Origin: Lachnospiraceae bacterium UBA3692
GTDB taxonomy: Bacteria > Bacillota > Clostridia > Lachnospirales > Lachnospiraceae
DNA length: 47,500 bases
Assembly (NCBI GenBank): GCA_002372815.1
Contig: DFIR01000064.1
Coordinates: 5,757-53,256, forward strand
Direction of reading: 5' to 3'
Each line of letters begins with the position of its first letter. Position 1 is the first letter of the stretch. This document shows, in pieces, positions 15,688-24,941 of this stretch. The position numbers and the translations under genes are program-made. Under the pieces are notes generated by a model. It searched no databases, was not told where the DNA came from, and worked only from the letters and a program-made list of their open reading frames with translations.

Positions 15688-17862
15688 ATGAAAGTGATCC
15701 ATGGCTTAAAAATCGGAGGCCTGCAGCAGAAGATCTTCAATCTGATGCTCATATTTATCCTCGCGCTCGTGGGCGCTTTTGCCGGCATGCAGCTCTATCA
15801 GCACCGGCAGCTGGCACAGGTCGTCGAGACAGCCGGCCTCGAGCAGCAGGTCTCCATTGAAGAGAGCTCCGAAGCGACGATGGACGCCGTCCTGAATACT
15901 TCCATGACCAAGACGACCGCCCTCCAGGCCTATATCGCGGACGATCTGTTCTCCGATGTCCGGGAGGACGTGCTGACGCTGCAGACTTTCGCGACGGAGC
16001 TGTTCGCGAATGCCGACAGCTTCTCCCCTCACCCGTTCTACCCGCCGGATGCGGCGAACGACGGCATCCCCTCCGTGCAGGTGCAGCACGAGGCAGGCGT
16101 CGACCCGCAGGACTCCGAGTCCCTGGCGCTGGCGGCGAACATGAGCGAAGTCCTGCTCTCCATGTTCCGGAATTCAAAGAAGCTCAGCTCCTGCTTCGTG
16201 GCGACGCCGGACGGAAACATCCTGTTCGTCGACGACCGCGCCGGAGCCTATTTTGAAGAAGACGGCAGCGTCAGCGACTTTGCCGTGACCTCCCGGCCCT
16301 GGTACCTGCAGGCCGTCGAGGCGGGGGATCTCATCTTCACCGGTGTGGAATCGGATGCCTTCACGGAGATCCCGGGGCTGGTCTGCGCGGCACCTGTATA
16401 CCGGGACGGGGAGCTCGTCGCCGTGGTCGGCGCCGACATCTTTCTCACCTCCGTCCAGGAATATGTGGAGAATTCTGTGGCAAACGGCGGTTTTCTCTGC
16501 GTGGTCAATGAAAACGGCCAGGTCCTGTTCTCTCCCAACAGCGAAGGGACGTTCCGGCCGGCACTCTCCGCGGACGCTCCCGATCTCCGGCAGAGCGGAA
16601 ACGCCGAGCTTGCCGGGTTCGTGACCGAAGCGCTGTCCGGAAAGACCGGTCTGCAGCGCGTCACGGTGGACGGGAAGGACTATTATCTGTCCGGCGCGCC
16701 GATGGCGACCGTCGGCTGGACGGTCATCTCCGCGGTGGAAGCCTCCGTGTGCCGCCAGCCCACCGAGGCCCTGCTGCAGCGCTATGACGACATCAACGCC
16801 GCGTCCCTTGCGGCTTACCGCAGCGGGGCTGTCAGGTCCCAGCGGTTCTTCTTCCTGGTGATGCTGCTCCTCGCGGTCCTTGCGGTCACCGCCGCACTGG
16901 CCCTCGCCAAGCGCATCATCCGGCCGCTCGAGCACATGACGCAGCGCATCAACTCGCTCCGTGAGGGCGACCTGCTCTTCGAGATGGAGGACGTCTACCG
17001 GACCGACGACGAGATCGAGATCCTGGCGGAGGCCTTCGCCTCCATCTCCAGGAAGACCCAGAACTACATCCGGCAGATCACCGAGATCACCGCGGAGAAG
17101 GAGCGGATCGGCACGGAGCTCGCGCTGGCGACCCGCATCCAGGCGGACATGCTGCCGAACATCTACCCGGCCTTCCCAGACCGGCCGGAATTCGACGTCT
17201 ACGCCTCGATGGATCCCGCCCGCGAGGTCGGCGGCGATTTCTACGACTTCTTCCTGCTGGATGACGATCACCTGTGCATACTGATCGCCGATGTGTCCGG
17301 CAAGGGCGTCCCGGCGGCGCTGTTCATGATGGCTTCCCGTATCATCCTGGCCAGCAACGCCAAGATGGGCAAGACCCCTGCCGAGATCCTGACAGACACG
17401 AACGCCGCCATCTGCCAGAACAACCGCGAAGAGATGTTCGTGACCGTCTGGCTTGGCATTCTGGAGATCTCCACCGGCAAAATGACCGCCGTGAACGCGG
17501 GCCACGAGTACCCCGCCATCCGGCATCCGGGCGGCTCCTTCTCGCTCTTCCGGGATCCGCACGGCTTCGTCGTGGGCGGCTTCGACGGCGTCCGCTACAA
17601 GGAATACGAGATCCAGCTGGAGCCCGGCTCCAGGATGTTCCTATACACGGACGGTGTCCCGGAGGCGACGGACGCCGACAAGAAGATGTTCGGCACCGAC
17701 CGGATGCTGGAAGCGCTGAACCAGCACCCCGATGCCCCGCCGGAAGAAATGCTCGAAAACATGCGCAGCGCCGTAAACGGCTTCGTGCGTGACGCCGAAC
17801 AGTTCGACGACCTGACCATGCTGGCCCTGGTCTACAACGGACCGGAAGCAAACAAGAAATGA
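15688..17862 (+). CDS. Membrane sensor PP2C/SpoIIE-type serine phosphatase with Cache-like and HAMP domains
   Basis: A 724-residue protein: TM helix about 17-35, an extracytoplasmic Cache-like sensor domain to about 385 (with PWYLQAVEAGDLIFTG and VGADIFL), TM helix about 386-406, a HAMP linker to about 460, a short helix, and an RsbU/SpoIIE-type PP2C domain from about 500 (AREVGGDFYDF, IADVSGKGVPAALFM, LYTDGVPEAT). Such proteins dephosphorylate anti-sigma antagonists on sensing an external ligand, which activates a sigma factor; no partner anti-sigma gene is in this window. The start at ATG 15688 follows AGGAAAGG. It is the last gene of its operon. Confidence 0.92.
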   Translation: MKVIHGLKIGGLQQKIFNLMLIFILALVGAFAGMQLYQHRQLAQVVETAGLEQQVSIEESSEATMDAVLNTSMTKTTALQAYIADDLFSDVREDVLTLQTFATELFANADSFSPHPFYPPDAANDGIPSVQVQHEAGVDPQDSESLALAANMSEVLLSMFRNSKKLSSCFVATPDGNILFVDDRAGAYFEEDGSVSDFAVTSRPWYLQAVEAGDLIFTGVESDAFTEIPGLVCAAPVYRDGELVAVVGADIFLTSVQEYVENSVANGGFLCVVNENGQVLFSPNSEGTFRPALSADAPDLRQSGNAELAGFVTEALSGKTGLQRVTVDGKDYYLSGAPMATVGWTVISAVEASVCRQPTEALLQRYDDINAASLAAYRSGAVRSQRFFFLVMLLLAVLAVTAALALAKRIIRPLEHMTQRINSLREGDLLFEMEDVYRTDDEIEILAEAFASISRKTQNYIRQITEITAEKERIGTELALATRIQADMLPNIYPAFPDRPEFDVYASMDPAREVGGDFYDFFLLDDDHLCILIADVSGKGVPAALFMMASRIILASNAKMGKTPAEILTDTNAAICQNNREEMFVTVWLGILEISTGKMTAVNAGHEYPAIRHPGGSFSLFRDPHGFVVGGFDGVRYKEYEIQLEPGSRMFLYTDGVPEATDADKKMFGTDRMLEALNQHPDAPPEEMLENMRSAVNGFVRDAEQFDDLTMLALVYNGPEANKK

Positions 17863-17868
17863 CGAAAT

Positions 17869-17905
17869 GAGGGATGCCGCACTTTTCTATGGTGCGGCAT
17901 CCCTC
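17869..17905. terminator. Bidirectional terminator hairpin
   Basis: Perfect 14-bp stem GAGGGATGCCGCAC / GTGCGGCATCCCTC with a nine-base loop, located between the phosphatase stop codon and the convergent UvrA-like gene. The T-rich tail TTTCATG follows on the plus strand. Confidence 0.85.
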
Positions 17906-17940
17906 TTTCATGTTGCAGACCTGTCTGTTCTGCTGTACTC

Positions 17941-20478
17941 TTATTTTCCTGCTTCTGTCAGGACTTCCTTCAGATACTTCCCGGTCAGGCTCGCCGGGTC
18001 CGCGGCGATCTCCTCCGGCGTCCCCGCTGCGACGATCCGGCCGCCGCTCTCGCCGCCGCCCGGGCCCATGTCCAGGATGTAGTCGCTGTTGGCGATGACG
18101 TCCAGGTCGTGTTCGATGACGATCACGGTCGCCCCGGCTTCCACCAGGCGCGTGAAAACGGACAGCAGCACCTGCACATCCAGCGGATGCAGGCCGATCG
18201 TCGGCTCGTCGAAGACGAAGACGGCGTCCTCCTGGGTCCGCCCCATCTCCGAGGCCAGCTTCAGTCTCTGCGCCTCGCCGCCGGACAGCGCCGGCGTGTC
18301 CTCCCCGAGGGTCAGGTAGCCGAGGCCGAGGCCCTGCAGCACCTGCAGGTTCGCCCGGATCTTCGGATTCCCCGCGAAGATCTCCAGCGCCTCCTTCACC
18401 GTCATCTGCATGAGCTCCGGAAGGGTGTAGCTCTTCTCTGCGCCCTTCCCATGCTTCGGCGCCCACCGCACGGCATCCGCCTCCGGGGCGTAGCGGGAGC
18501 CGCCGCAGGCAGGGCAGGTGATGGTCACGTCCGGCAGGAACTGCACGTCCAGGGAGATCTGGCCCGTCCCGTCGCAGGTCTTGCACCGCAGGGAACCGGT
18601 ATTGTAAGAGAAGGCGCCTGCGCCCAGTTTTCTCTCCTTGGCGGCCTTTGTTCCCGCGAACAGCTTGCGCAGGTCGTCGAGGACGCCGCTGTAGGTCGCC
18701 ACCGTGGAGCGGATGTTGATGCCGATGGGCGTCGCGTCGATCAGGTTGGCGCGGCGGATCCCTTCGGCGCGGATCGCCGTCACATGCTCCGGCAGCTTCC
18801 GGCCGGCGGCCGCCGCCTGGAGCCCGGGGATCAGGCTCTCCAGGACCATGGTGGTCTTGCCGGATCCCGACACGCCGGTCACCGCCACCAGCCGGCCTTT
18901 CGGAATATCGGCCGAGAGGGCGTGCACTGTGTGGATCGGCGCCGTCTCCATGTGGATCACGCCCTGGGCGAACAGTTCTTCGCGGGAGGCGCGCCGCCTG
19001 GTGAGGACCGTCTCCTCACCAGTCAGGAAGCCGGCGATCTTCGAGGCGGGATTCTGCGCGATCTCCGCCGGTGTCCCCTGCCCGATGACGGTGCCGCCTT
19101 CTTTGCCGGCGAGAGGGCCCATCTCGATCATGTGGTCCGCCCGCCCGAGCACCCGCACGTCGTGATCGACGAGGATCACGGAGTTGCCGTCCGCGATCAG
19201 GCTGTCCACGACCCCCATCAGGCCGTCGATATTGGACGGATGCAGGCCGATGCTCGGCTCGTCGAGCACGTAGAGGACGCCGGTCGTCTCATTGCGGACG
19301 GCCCTGGCCAGCTGCACGCGCTGCCGCTCGCCGGTCGAGAGGGTGCTGCTCGCGCGGTCCAGCGAGAGATAGCCGAGCCCCAGGTCCTCCAGACGCTTCG
19401 CGTTGTCCGTCAGCGACCGGATGATGCTGTCGGCCATCGGCCGCATCTCCGCGGGAAGGGTCCCGGGCACCGTCTCCACCCATGCGAGGAGCGAATCCAG
19501 TGTGAGGGCTGTTGCTTCGGCCAGGTTTTTCCCGGCGAGTGTTGAGGTGCGGGCTTTTGCGCTGAGCCGTGTGCCGCCGCAGTCCGGGCAGGCCGTCTCC
19601 CGCAGAAATCTTGCGACGCGCTTCATGCCCTTCTCGTCCTTGACCTTGGAGAGGGCATTCTCGACGGTATAGGTGGCGTTGAAATACGTGAAATCCATCT
19701 CCCCGGCGGCCCCGCTGGTCCGGTTCTGGTAGATCATGTGGTGCTTCACCGCCGGTCCGTGGAAGACCATTTCCCGCTCCTGCGGCGTCAGTTCGCGGAA
19801 AGGCACGTCGGTGCGGACGCCGAGCTCCCGGGCGATATCCTTCATCAGCGACCACATGAGCGTCTGCCAGGGCAGGACGGCCCCCTCGTCGATGGTGAGC
19901 GATTCATCCGGCACCAGGGTGGACTCGTCGACGGTCCGCAGGATGCCCGTGCCGGAGCAGGTCGGGCAGGCGCCGTCCGAATTGAAAGCCAGCTCCTCCG
20001 CGCCGGGCCCGTAGAACTCCTCCCCGCAGGCCGGGCACCGGATCGGCAGCATCAGCGCCACTTCCATGCCGGCCGGCACGTGATGCCCGTTCGGACACAT
20101 ATGGCTCCCCAGACGGGAAAACATAAGACGAAGGCTGTTCAGCAGCTCCGACGACGTCCCGAAGGTGCTCCGCACGCCCGGCACGCCCGGCCTCTGGTGC
20201 AGCGCGAGCGCCGCCGGCACATGCCGGACCACGTCCACATCGGCCCTGCCGGTCTGCGTGATCCTCCGTCTCGTATAGGTGGACAGCGCCTCCAGGTACC
20301 GCCTCGATCCCTCCGCGTACAGCGTCCCGAGCGCCAGCGAGGATTTGCCGGAACCCGACACGCCCGCGATCGCGACCAGCTTCCCGAGCGGGATGTCCAC
20401 GTCGATATTCTTCAGATTATGTACTCTCGCACCGCGCACGACGATGCTCTTCGGCTGCATTTTCAGCGACTCGCCCAT
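17941..20478 (-). CDS. UvrA-like ABC ATPase (UvrA paralogue)
   Basis: An 845-residue twin ABC ATPase of the UvrA class. Walker A motifs are GVSGSGKSS (about 39-47) and GVSGSGKTT in the second half; signatures are LSTGERQRVQLARAV and LSGGEAQRLKLASEM. Zinc-binding cysteine pairs are present (CPACGEEF, CPTCSGTG, CKTCDGTG, CPACGGS). It is about 100 residues shorter than housekeeping UvrA (about 940), as in the UvrA paralogues linked to DNA-intercalating drug tolerance. No uvrB or uvrC is adjacent, so a repair versus protective role is open. The start at 20478 is supported by GGAAGGAG; the frame extends upstream without similarity. Confidence 0.88.
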   Translation of the reverse strand: MGESLKMQPKSIVVRGARVHNLKNIDVDIPLGKLVAIAGVSGSGKSSLALGTLYAEGSRRYLEALSTYTRRRITQTGRADVDVVRHVPAALALHQRPGVPGVRSTFGTSSELLNSLRLMFSRLGSHMCPNGHHVPAGMEVALMLPIRCPACGEEFYGPGAEELAFNSDGACPTCSGTGILRTVDESTLVPDESLTIDEGAVLPWQTLMWSLMKDIARELGVRTDVPFRELTPQEREMVFHGPAVKHHMIYQNRTSGAAGEMDFTYFNATYTVENALSKVKDEKGMKRVARFLRETACPDCGGTRLSAKARTSTLAGKNLAEATALTLDSLLAWVETVPGTLPAEMRPMADSIIRSLTDNAKRLEDLGLGYLSLDRASSTLSTGERQRVQLARAVRNETTGVLYVLDEPSIGLHPSNIDGLMGVVDSLIADGNSVILVDHDVRVLGRADHMIEMGPLAGKEGGTVIGQGTPAEIAQNPASKIAGFLTGEETVLTRRRASREELFAQGVIHMETAPIHTVHALSADIPKGRLVAVTGVSGSGKTTMVLESLIPGLQAAAAGRKLPEHVTAIRAEGIRRANLIDATPIGINIRSTVATYSGVLDDLRKLFAGTKAAKERKLGAGAFSYNTGSLRCKTCDGTGQISLDVQFLPDVTITCPACGGSRYAPEADAVRWAPKHGKGAEKSYTLPELMQMTVKEALEIFAGNPKIRANLQVLQGLGLGYLTLGEDTPALSGGEAQRLKLASEMGRTQEDAVFVFDEPTIGLHPLDVQVLLSVFTRLVEAGATVIVIEHDLDVIANSDYILDMGPGGGESGGRIVAAGTPEEIAADPASLTGKYLKEVLTEAGK

Positions 20479-20667
20479 CTGCCTGCTCCTTCCGGTCTGC
20501 TCTGCCGGCCTTGTCAGCCGGATCAATATAAGCATGATACGGAATCTTTCCTTTTTGCGCAAGTCAGCCGCCAGGCACGAAAAACAAGCGCTGTCGCATT
20601 AAAAAATGCACGCGCCTGTCTATCTGATGATCACTTTTTTAAACGAATCATTCTGATGTCAGATTCT
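20479..20667. other. Non-coding stretch upstream of the UvrA-like gene
   Basis: No gene seen. It holds the upstream region of the UvrA-like gene and a degenerate lead-in to array 2, with GCGCCTG at 20612 and AAACGA at 20641. No convincing promoter was identified. Confidence 0.5.
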
Positions 20668-20939
20668 GCGTTTATACAAAACAGACCTGTATAAACGCAA
20701 GTTAGGAGTTACGCTGTTCCGCGTTAACAATAAATAGACCTGAATAAACGCAAGTTGAGAGACATGCTATTCTGCGTTTACAATTTACGGGCAAAAATAG
20801 ACGCATACAGGAAGATACGTCATTTTGCGTTTAGGATGCCCTTAATTTTTTGCACGTGAATTCAGAAGTTTTGAACTATGCGTTTAAAAATGCGGTCCTG
20901 GTATAAACGCATTTGGGGGATGTACCATCTGTGCGTGCA
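20668..20939. repeat. Array 2: 53-bp-period repeats of GCGTTTA / TAAACGC motifs
   Basis: GCGTTTA-like motifs start at 20668, 20721, 20774, 20827, 20880 and 20933, every step exactly 53 bp. The inverse AAACGC occurs 25 bp after the start of units 1, 2 and 5, as AGACGC in unit 3, and is lost in units 4 and 6. In unit 1 the arms extend to a perfect 12-bp palindrome, TGCGTTTATACA / TGTATAAACGCA. Sequence between motifs differs from unit to unit. The array lies between the UvrA-like and sufU genes. It shares period and alternating architecture, but not core sequence, with array 1. Function unknown. Confidence 0.9.
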
Positions 20940-20950
20940 ATTTGACAGTC

Positions 20951-20993
20951 ATGTCTCCCGGACGCTGATCATATGTCTCCCGGGCGCTGACCA
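20951..20993. repeat. Tandem direct repeat, 22-bp spacing, two copies
   Basis: ATGTCTCCCGGACGCTGA at 20951 recurs at 20973 as ATGTCTCCCGGGCGCTGA with one change. It lies immediately after array 2, downstream of sufU. No gene is present in this stretch. Confidence 0.8.
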
Positions 20994-21033
20994 TAACCGC
21001 CGCATTTTCAAATACGACAGCCTTGCTCTCCAC

Positions 21034-21456
21034 CTACTCCTCCCCCAGCAGGTTCTGCAGCGTGTGCCACCCGAGCACCGCGCACTTGACGCGGGCGGGC
21101 ATGTGGGAGACGTCGATCAGGGAGCCGGCCTCTTCCAGTTCCCCGATCTCCTCCGCGGAAGCGCCGCCTTTGATCATGCGCAGGAAGATGTCCGCCAGGT
21201 GCAGAGCCTCCTCCGTGGTCTTTCCGAGGACCAGGTCCAGCATCATGTCCGCCGAGGCCTGGGAGATGGCGCAGCCGTCCCCAGTATAGGCGCCCTCTTC
21301 GATCACGCCGTCGCGCACCGTGAGGCGCAGGGTGATGTCATCTCCGCAGCTGGGGTTGACGCCGCGCAGTTCCCTCTGCGCCCTCGGAAGCATATGCTTG
21401 TGGAGCGGCCGCAGGTTGTGATCATTGATGATCTCGCGGTAGAAACTATTCTGCAT
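21034..21456 (-). CDS. sufU: SUF system iron-sulfur scaffold / sulfur-transfer protein SufU
   Basis: A 140-residue SufU with the three conserved Zn-binding cysteines visible as CGDD, GDGCAISQAS and VKCAVLGW. It accepts sulfur from SufS and passes it to the SufBCD scaffold. The gene is last in the operon and overlaps the end of sufS by 11 bases; AAGGAG precedes its start. Length and spacing match Firmicutes SufU. Confidence 0.94.
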   Translation of the reverse strand: MQNSFYREIINDHNLRPLHKHMLPRAQRELRGVNPSCGDDITLRLTVRDGVIEEGAYTGDGCAISQASADMMLDLVLGKTTEEALHLADIFLRMIKGGASAEEIGELEEAGSLIDVSHMPARVKCAVLGWHTLQNLLGEE

Positions 21457-22699
21457 ATCCCATTCTCCTTCTCACGCTGCGGAGGCTCTCCCCGAGGCGC
21501 AGGATCTCCTCCTCCGTGTTGTAGAACGCGAGGCTGACCCGGGCCGCGGAGGAGACGCCCAGATGCTGCAGCAGGACCTGCGCGCAGTGGTGCCCCGCCC
21601 GGACGGCGATCCCGTCCGCGCTGAGGATCTCCGCGATGTCGTGCGGGTGCACCCCGTCCAGCGTGAAGGAGAAGATCCCGTGCCGCTCCGCCCCCGCGCC
21701 TTCACGAACAGCCGAATCTTCCGCTCCCTCCGGCGCCCCCAGGATCCGCAGGTGCGGGATCCCGGCCAGTGTCCGGTACGCGAGCTCCGAGAGGGCCTCC
21801 TCCCGGCGCACGATCTCGTCAAATCCGACCGCGCGATAGTAGTCGATCGCCGCTTTCAGCCCGACCGCGCCGGCGGCGTTCACCGTGCCCGCCTCGAACT
21901 TGTGGGGCAGCTCCGCCCAGGTCGCGCCCTCCCGGGTGACATACTCGATCATCTCCCCGCCAAAGAGGAAGGGCGGCATCTTCTCCAGCAGCTCCCTGCG
22001 GCCGTAGAGCACGCCGATCCCCATCGGCCCGCACATCTTATGCCCGGAAAAAGCGAGAAAATCCACCCCCAGCGCCCGCACGTCCACCGGCATGTGGGGC
22101 ACGCTCTGCGCGCCGTCGCAGACGAAGACAGCCCCGGCCTCATGCGCGATCCGCGCGAAGGTCCGGATGTCGTTCTCCCGTCCGAGCACGTTGGAGACCT
22201 GCGCCATCGCCACCAGGCGCGTCCGCTCCGACAGCGCGCTGCGGAAAGCGTCTTCCGTGATGATCCCCGCCGCGTCGCATTCGATCCACCGGAGCACGGC
22301 GCCGGTCCGCCCCGCCAGCTGCTGCCAGGGCAGGAGGTTGCTGTGGTGCTCCGTCACGGAGACGGCGATCTCGTCGCCCGCCTGCAGGAGCGACCCGTAG
22401 CTGTACGCGACGAGGTTCAGGCTCTCCGTCGCGTTCCGCGTGAAAATGATCTCCTCAGCGCTCCCGGCGCCTATGAAGTCGCGGACCGCCTCCCTCGCTT
22501 CCTCGTAGGCATCCGTCGCCCGCTGCGACAGCGCATACAGCCCCCGCAGCGGATTGGCATTGCTCGTCTCGTAGAAATCGCGGATCGCGCGCAGCACCGC
22601 TTCCGGCTTCTGCGCCGTCGCGGCATTGTCGAGATAGGCGAGGGAAGACCCGCCCGAGAGCAGGGGAAAGTCCCTGCGCACCGCCTTCACGTCCATCAT
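21446..22699 (-). CDS. sufS: Cysteine desulfurase SufS
   Basis: A 417-residue pyridoxal-phosphate enzyme that removes sulfur from cysteine for Fe-S assembly. The PLP-binding Lys is in LAFSGHKMCGPMGIGVLYG and the persulfide Cys in AVRAGHHCAQVLL. The substrate-binding FTRNATESLNLVA segment is intact. The start follows GGAGGAGAGGAGG and overlaps the sufD stop by four bases, so translation is coupled. An insert with charged residues (GAPEGAEDSAVREGAGAE) near residue 335 is longer than in most SufS. Confidence 0.95.
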   Translation of the reverse strand: MMDVKAVRRDFPLLSGGSSLAYLDNAATAQKPEAVLRAIRDFYETSNANPLRGLYALSQRATDAYEEAREAVRDFIGAGSAEEIIFTRNATESLNLVAYSYGSLLQAGDEIAVSVTEHHSNLLPWQQLAGRTGAVLRWIECDAAGIITEDAFRSALSERTRLVAMAQVSNVLGRENDIRTFARIAHEAGAVFVCDGAQSVPHMPVDVRALGVDFLAFSGHKMCGPMGIGVLYGRRELLEKMPPFLFGGEMIEYVTREGATWAELPHKFEAGTVNAAGAVGLKAAIDYYRAVGFDEIVRREEALSELAYRTLAGIPHLRILGAPEGAEDSAVREGAGAERHGIFSFTLDGVHPHDIAEILSADGIAVRAGHHCAQVLLQHLGVSSAARVSLAFYNTEEEILRLGESLRSVRRRMGYAE

Positions 22700-23532
22700 G
22701 CCTCCTCTCCTCCGTCTCCTCCGTGCAGCTGCTCCCGCACCCGCGCCTGCACCTGTGCGTCCGGGATCTTCCCGATGACCGCTTCGATCTTCGCCTGCGC
22801 CAGCATCCCGCAGGCCGTCTCCGCGTCGATGCCCCGCGAGGCCATATAGTACAGAAGCCGCTCATCCGGCTGCCCGATCGAGGCGCCGTGGTTGCCCACC
22901 ACGTCCTCCTCCGTGCAGAGGATCATCGGCACACTCACGTTCTGCACGGTCTCGTCCATCAGCAGCACGTCTTCATTCTCATTTCCGACCGCGCCGGCGC
23001 AGCCTCTCCGGAGATCGATCGTGGTCCGCAGCAGCTTGTGCGCGCGGTCCGACAGCACGCCGGAAGCGCTGATCGCGCTCTCCGTCCGCCTGCCCATGTG
23101 GATCGCCTCGCAGTTGGCGTCATAGCGGCTCCGCCCGTCCAACCGGTACCCGATATCCGCGGTGAAGCTGCTCCCTTCGCCCCGCAGCGCCACGGAGCAG
23201 TTGTCGTACGTCGCATCGCCGCCCAGGACGACCCTGTACCAGTGGAACTGCGCATCCTCCGCGCAGGTCACCTGCACGTCCGTGCGTGTGAGGCCTTCGG
23301 GGCCCCCATCCTGTCTGCGGATCTGGATCAGGTGCAGGACACTGCCTTTTTCGAGGTCCGCCCGGAAGAGCACGGCCGCCGCGTCATCTTCCAGGACGAT
23401 GGTCCGCTCTTCTTTTTCCAACAGGGCGTAGTAGCTTTCATTCTGTTCCGCGGGCACATCGATCTCCGTCCCGCCCGCTTTCAGCCAGCGAAAGGTGCCG
23501 GCAATGGGTGTATTCACGATCTGCTGGCTCAT
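22696..23532 (-). CDS. sufD: SufD-like Fe-S assembly protein (short form)
   Basis: A 278-residue SufD/SufB-family beta-helix protein that forms the SufBCD scaffold complex. Family features include LRTTIDLRRGCAGAVGNENEDVLLMDE and GNHGASIGQPDERLLYYMASRG near the end. At 278 residues it is much shorter than Bacillus or E. coli SufD (about 420-435), mainly lacking the N-terminal helical part. It has ATGA overlaps with sufB upstream and sufS downstream, so the short form does not look like a broken gene. Confidence 0.9.
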   Translation of the reverse strand: MSQQIVNTPIAGTFRWLKAGGTEIDVPAEQNESYYALLEKEERTIVLEDDAAAVLFRADLEKGSVLHLIQIRRQDGGPEGLTRTDVQVTCAEDAQFHWYRVVLGGDATYDNCSVALRGEGSSFTADIGYRLDGRSRYDANCEAIHMGRRTESAISASGVLSDRAHKLLRTTIDLRRGCAGAVGNENEDVLLMDETVQNVSVPMILCTEEDVVGNHGASIGQPDERLLYYMASRGIDAETACGMLAQAKIEAVIGKIPDAQVQARVREQLHGGDGGEEA

Positions 23533-24941
23533 CCGATGGCTCCTTTCATCTCTATGCGGATGAGATTGTTCATCTCCACCGCGTATTCGAGCGGCAGCTC
23601 TTTGGAGACGTTCTCCGCGAAGCCGCTCACGATCAGCGCCTTCGCGTCCTCCTCCGACAGGCCCCTGCTCATCAGGTAATAGACCGCCTCCTGCGGGATG
23701 CGGCCGATCTTCGCCTCGTGTCCCACGTCGGCCTTGCTCGTGCGGATGTCCATGGCCGGGATCGTGTCCGACCGCGACTGATCGTCCAGCATCAGGGACT
23801 GGCAGGACACCGCCGCCTTCGCCCCTTCCGCCTTCGGCGTCACGACCACCGCGCTCCGGAAGGTGCTGATGCCCCCGCTCTTCGAGATCGAGCGCGTGTT
23901 CACATAGCTGGTCGTCTCCGGGGCATTGTGCACGATCTTGCAGCCGGTGTCCAGGTTCTGGCCGGCGCCTGCGAAGGTCACGCCGGTGAACTCACAGCCC
24001 GCCCCGCGGCCCTCCAGGATGCTCATCGGGTACAGATAGGAGACGTGCGAGCCGAAAGAGCCGGAGACCCATTCGACCTTGCCGCCCCTCTCCACTCTCG
24101 CCCGCTTCGTGTTGAGGTTGTACATGTTCTTCGACCAGTTCTCGATGGTCGAATAGCGCAGGACGGCGTCCTCGCCGACGAACAGCTCGACACAGCCGGC
24201 ATGCAGGTTCGCGACGTTGTATTTCGGCGCGGAGCACCCCTCGATGAAATGCAGATGCGCGCCCTTGTCCACGATGATCAGCGTGTGCTCGAACTGGCCG
24301 GCGCCCGGCGCGTTCAGCCGGAAATAGGACTGCAGCGGAATCTCCACCGTCACGCCCGGGGGCACGTAGACGAAGGAGCCGCCCGACCAGACCGCCCCGT
24401 GCAGCGCCGCGAACTTGTGGTCCGTCGGCGGCACCAGCTTCATGAAATGCTGCCGGATCATGTCCGCGTATTCCCCGTGCAGGGCGCTCTCGAGATCGGT
24501 GTAGACCACGCCCTGTCCGGCGACTTCCTCCCGGACGCTGTGGTACACGAGTTCGGAATCATACTGCGCCCCGACGCCCGCCAGGGACTCCCGCTCCGAC
24601 TGCGGGATCCCGAGCCGCTCGAACGTGTCGCGGATCTCCGCCGGCACGTCCTCCCAGCGCGTGTGCATCCGTGCCGTGTCCGGCCGCACGTAGGTGACGA
24701 TATTGTCCATGTCCAGCCCGGAGATGTCCGGGCCCCAGTCCGGCATTTCGATCCTGTGGAAGAGCTCCAGCGCCCGCAGGCGGAACTGCAGCATCCAGTC
24801 GGGGTCGTTCTTCTCCCGGGAGATCTCGCGGATGATCTCCTCCGTCAGTCCGCTCCGGACCCGGTAGACGTCCTTCTCCTCATTCCGGAAATCGTAGAAG
24901 GCGCGGTCGACATCCTCCACATAGGTCTTCTCTCCGCTCAT
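23529..24941 (-). CDS. sufB: Fe-S cluster assembly scaffold SufB
   Basis: A 470-residue SufB with full family length and the conserved blocks GVVYTDLESALHGEYADMIR, PPGVTVEIPLQSYFRLNA, HFIEGCSAP and GSFGSHVSYLYPMSILEG. SufB holds the nascent cluster in the SufBC2D complex. The gene overlaps sufC and sufD by four bases each. No abnormal features. Confidence 0.96.
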   Translation of the reverse strand: MSGEKTYVEDVDRAFYDFRNEEKDVYRVRSGLTEEIIREISREKNDPDWMLQFRLRALELFHRIEMPDWGPDISGLDMDNIVTYVRPDTARMHTRWEDVPAEIRDTFERLGIPQSERESLAGVGAQYDSELVYHSVREEVAGQGVVYTDLESALHGEYADMIRQHFMKLVPPTDHKFAALHGAVWSGGSFVYVPPGVTVEIPLQSYFRLNAPGAGQFEHTLIIVDKGAHLHFIEGCSAPKYNVANLHAGCVELFVGEDAVLRYSTIENWSKNMYNLNTKRARVERGGKVEWVSGSFGSHVSYLYPMSILEGRGAGCEFTGVTFAGAGQNLDTGCKIVHNAPETTSYVNTRSISKSGGISTFRSAVVVTPKAEGAKAAVSCQSLMLDDQSRSDTIPAMDIRTSKADVGHEAKIGRIPQEAVYYLMSRGLSEEDAKALIVSGFAENVSKELPLEYAVEMNNLIRIEMKGAIG

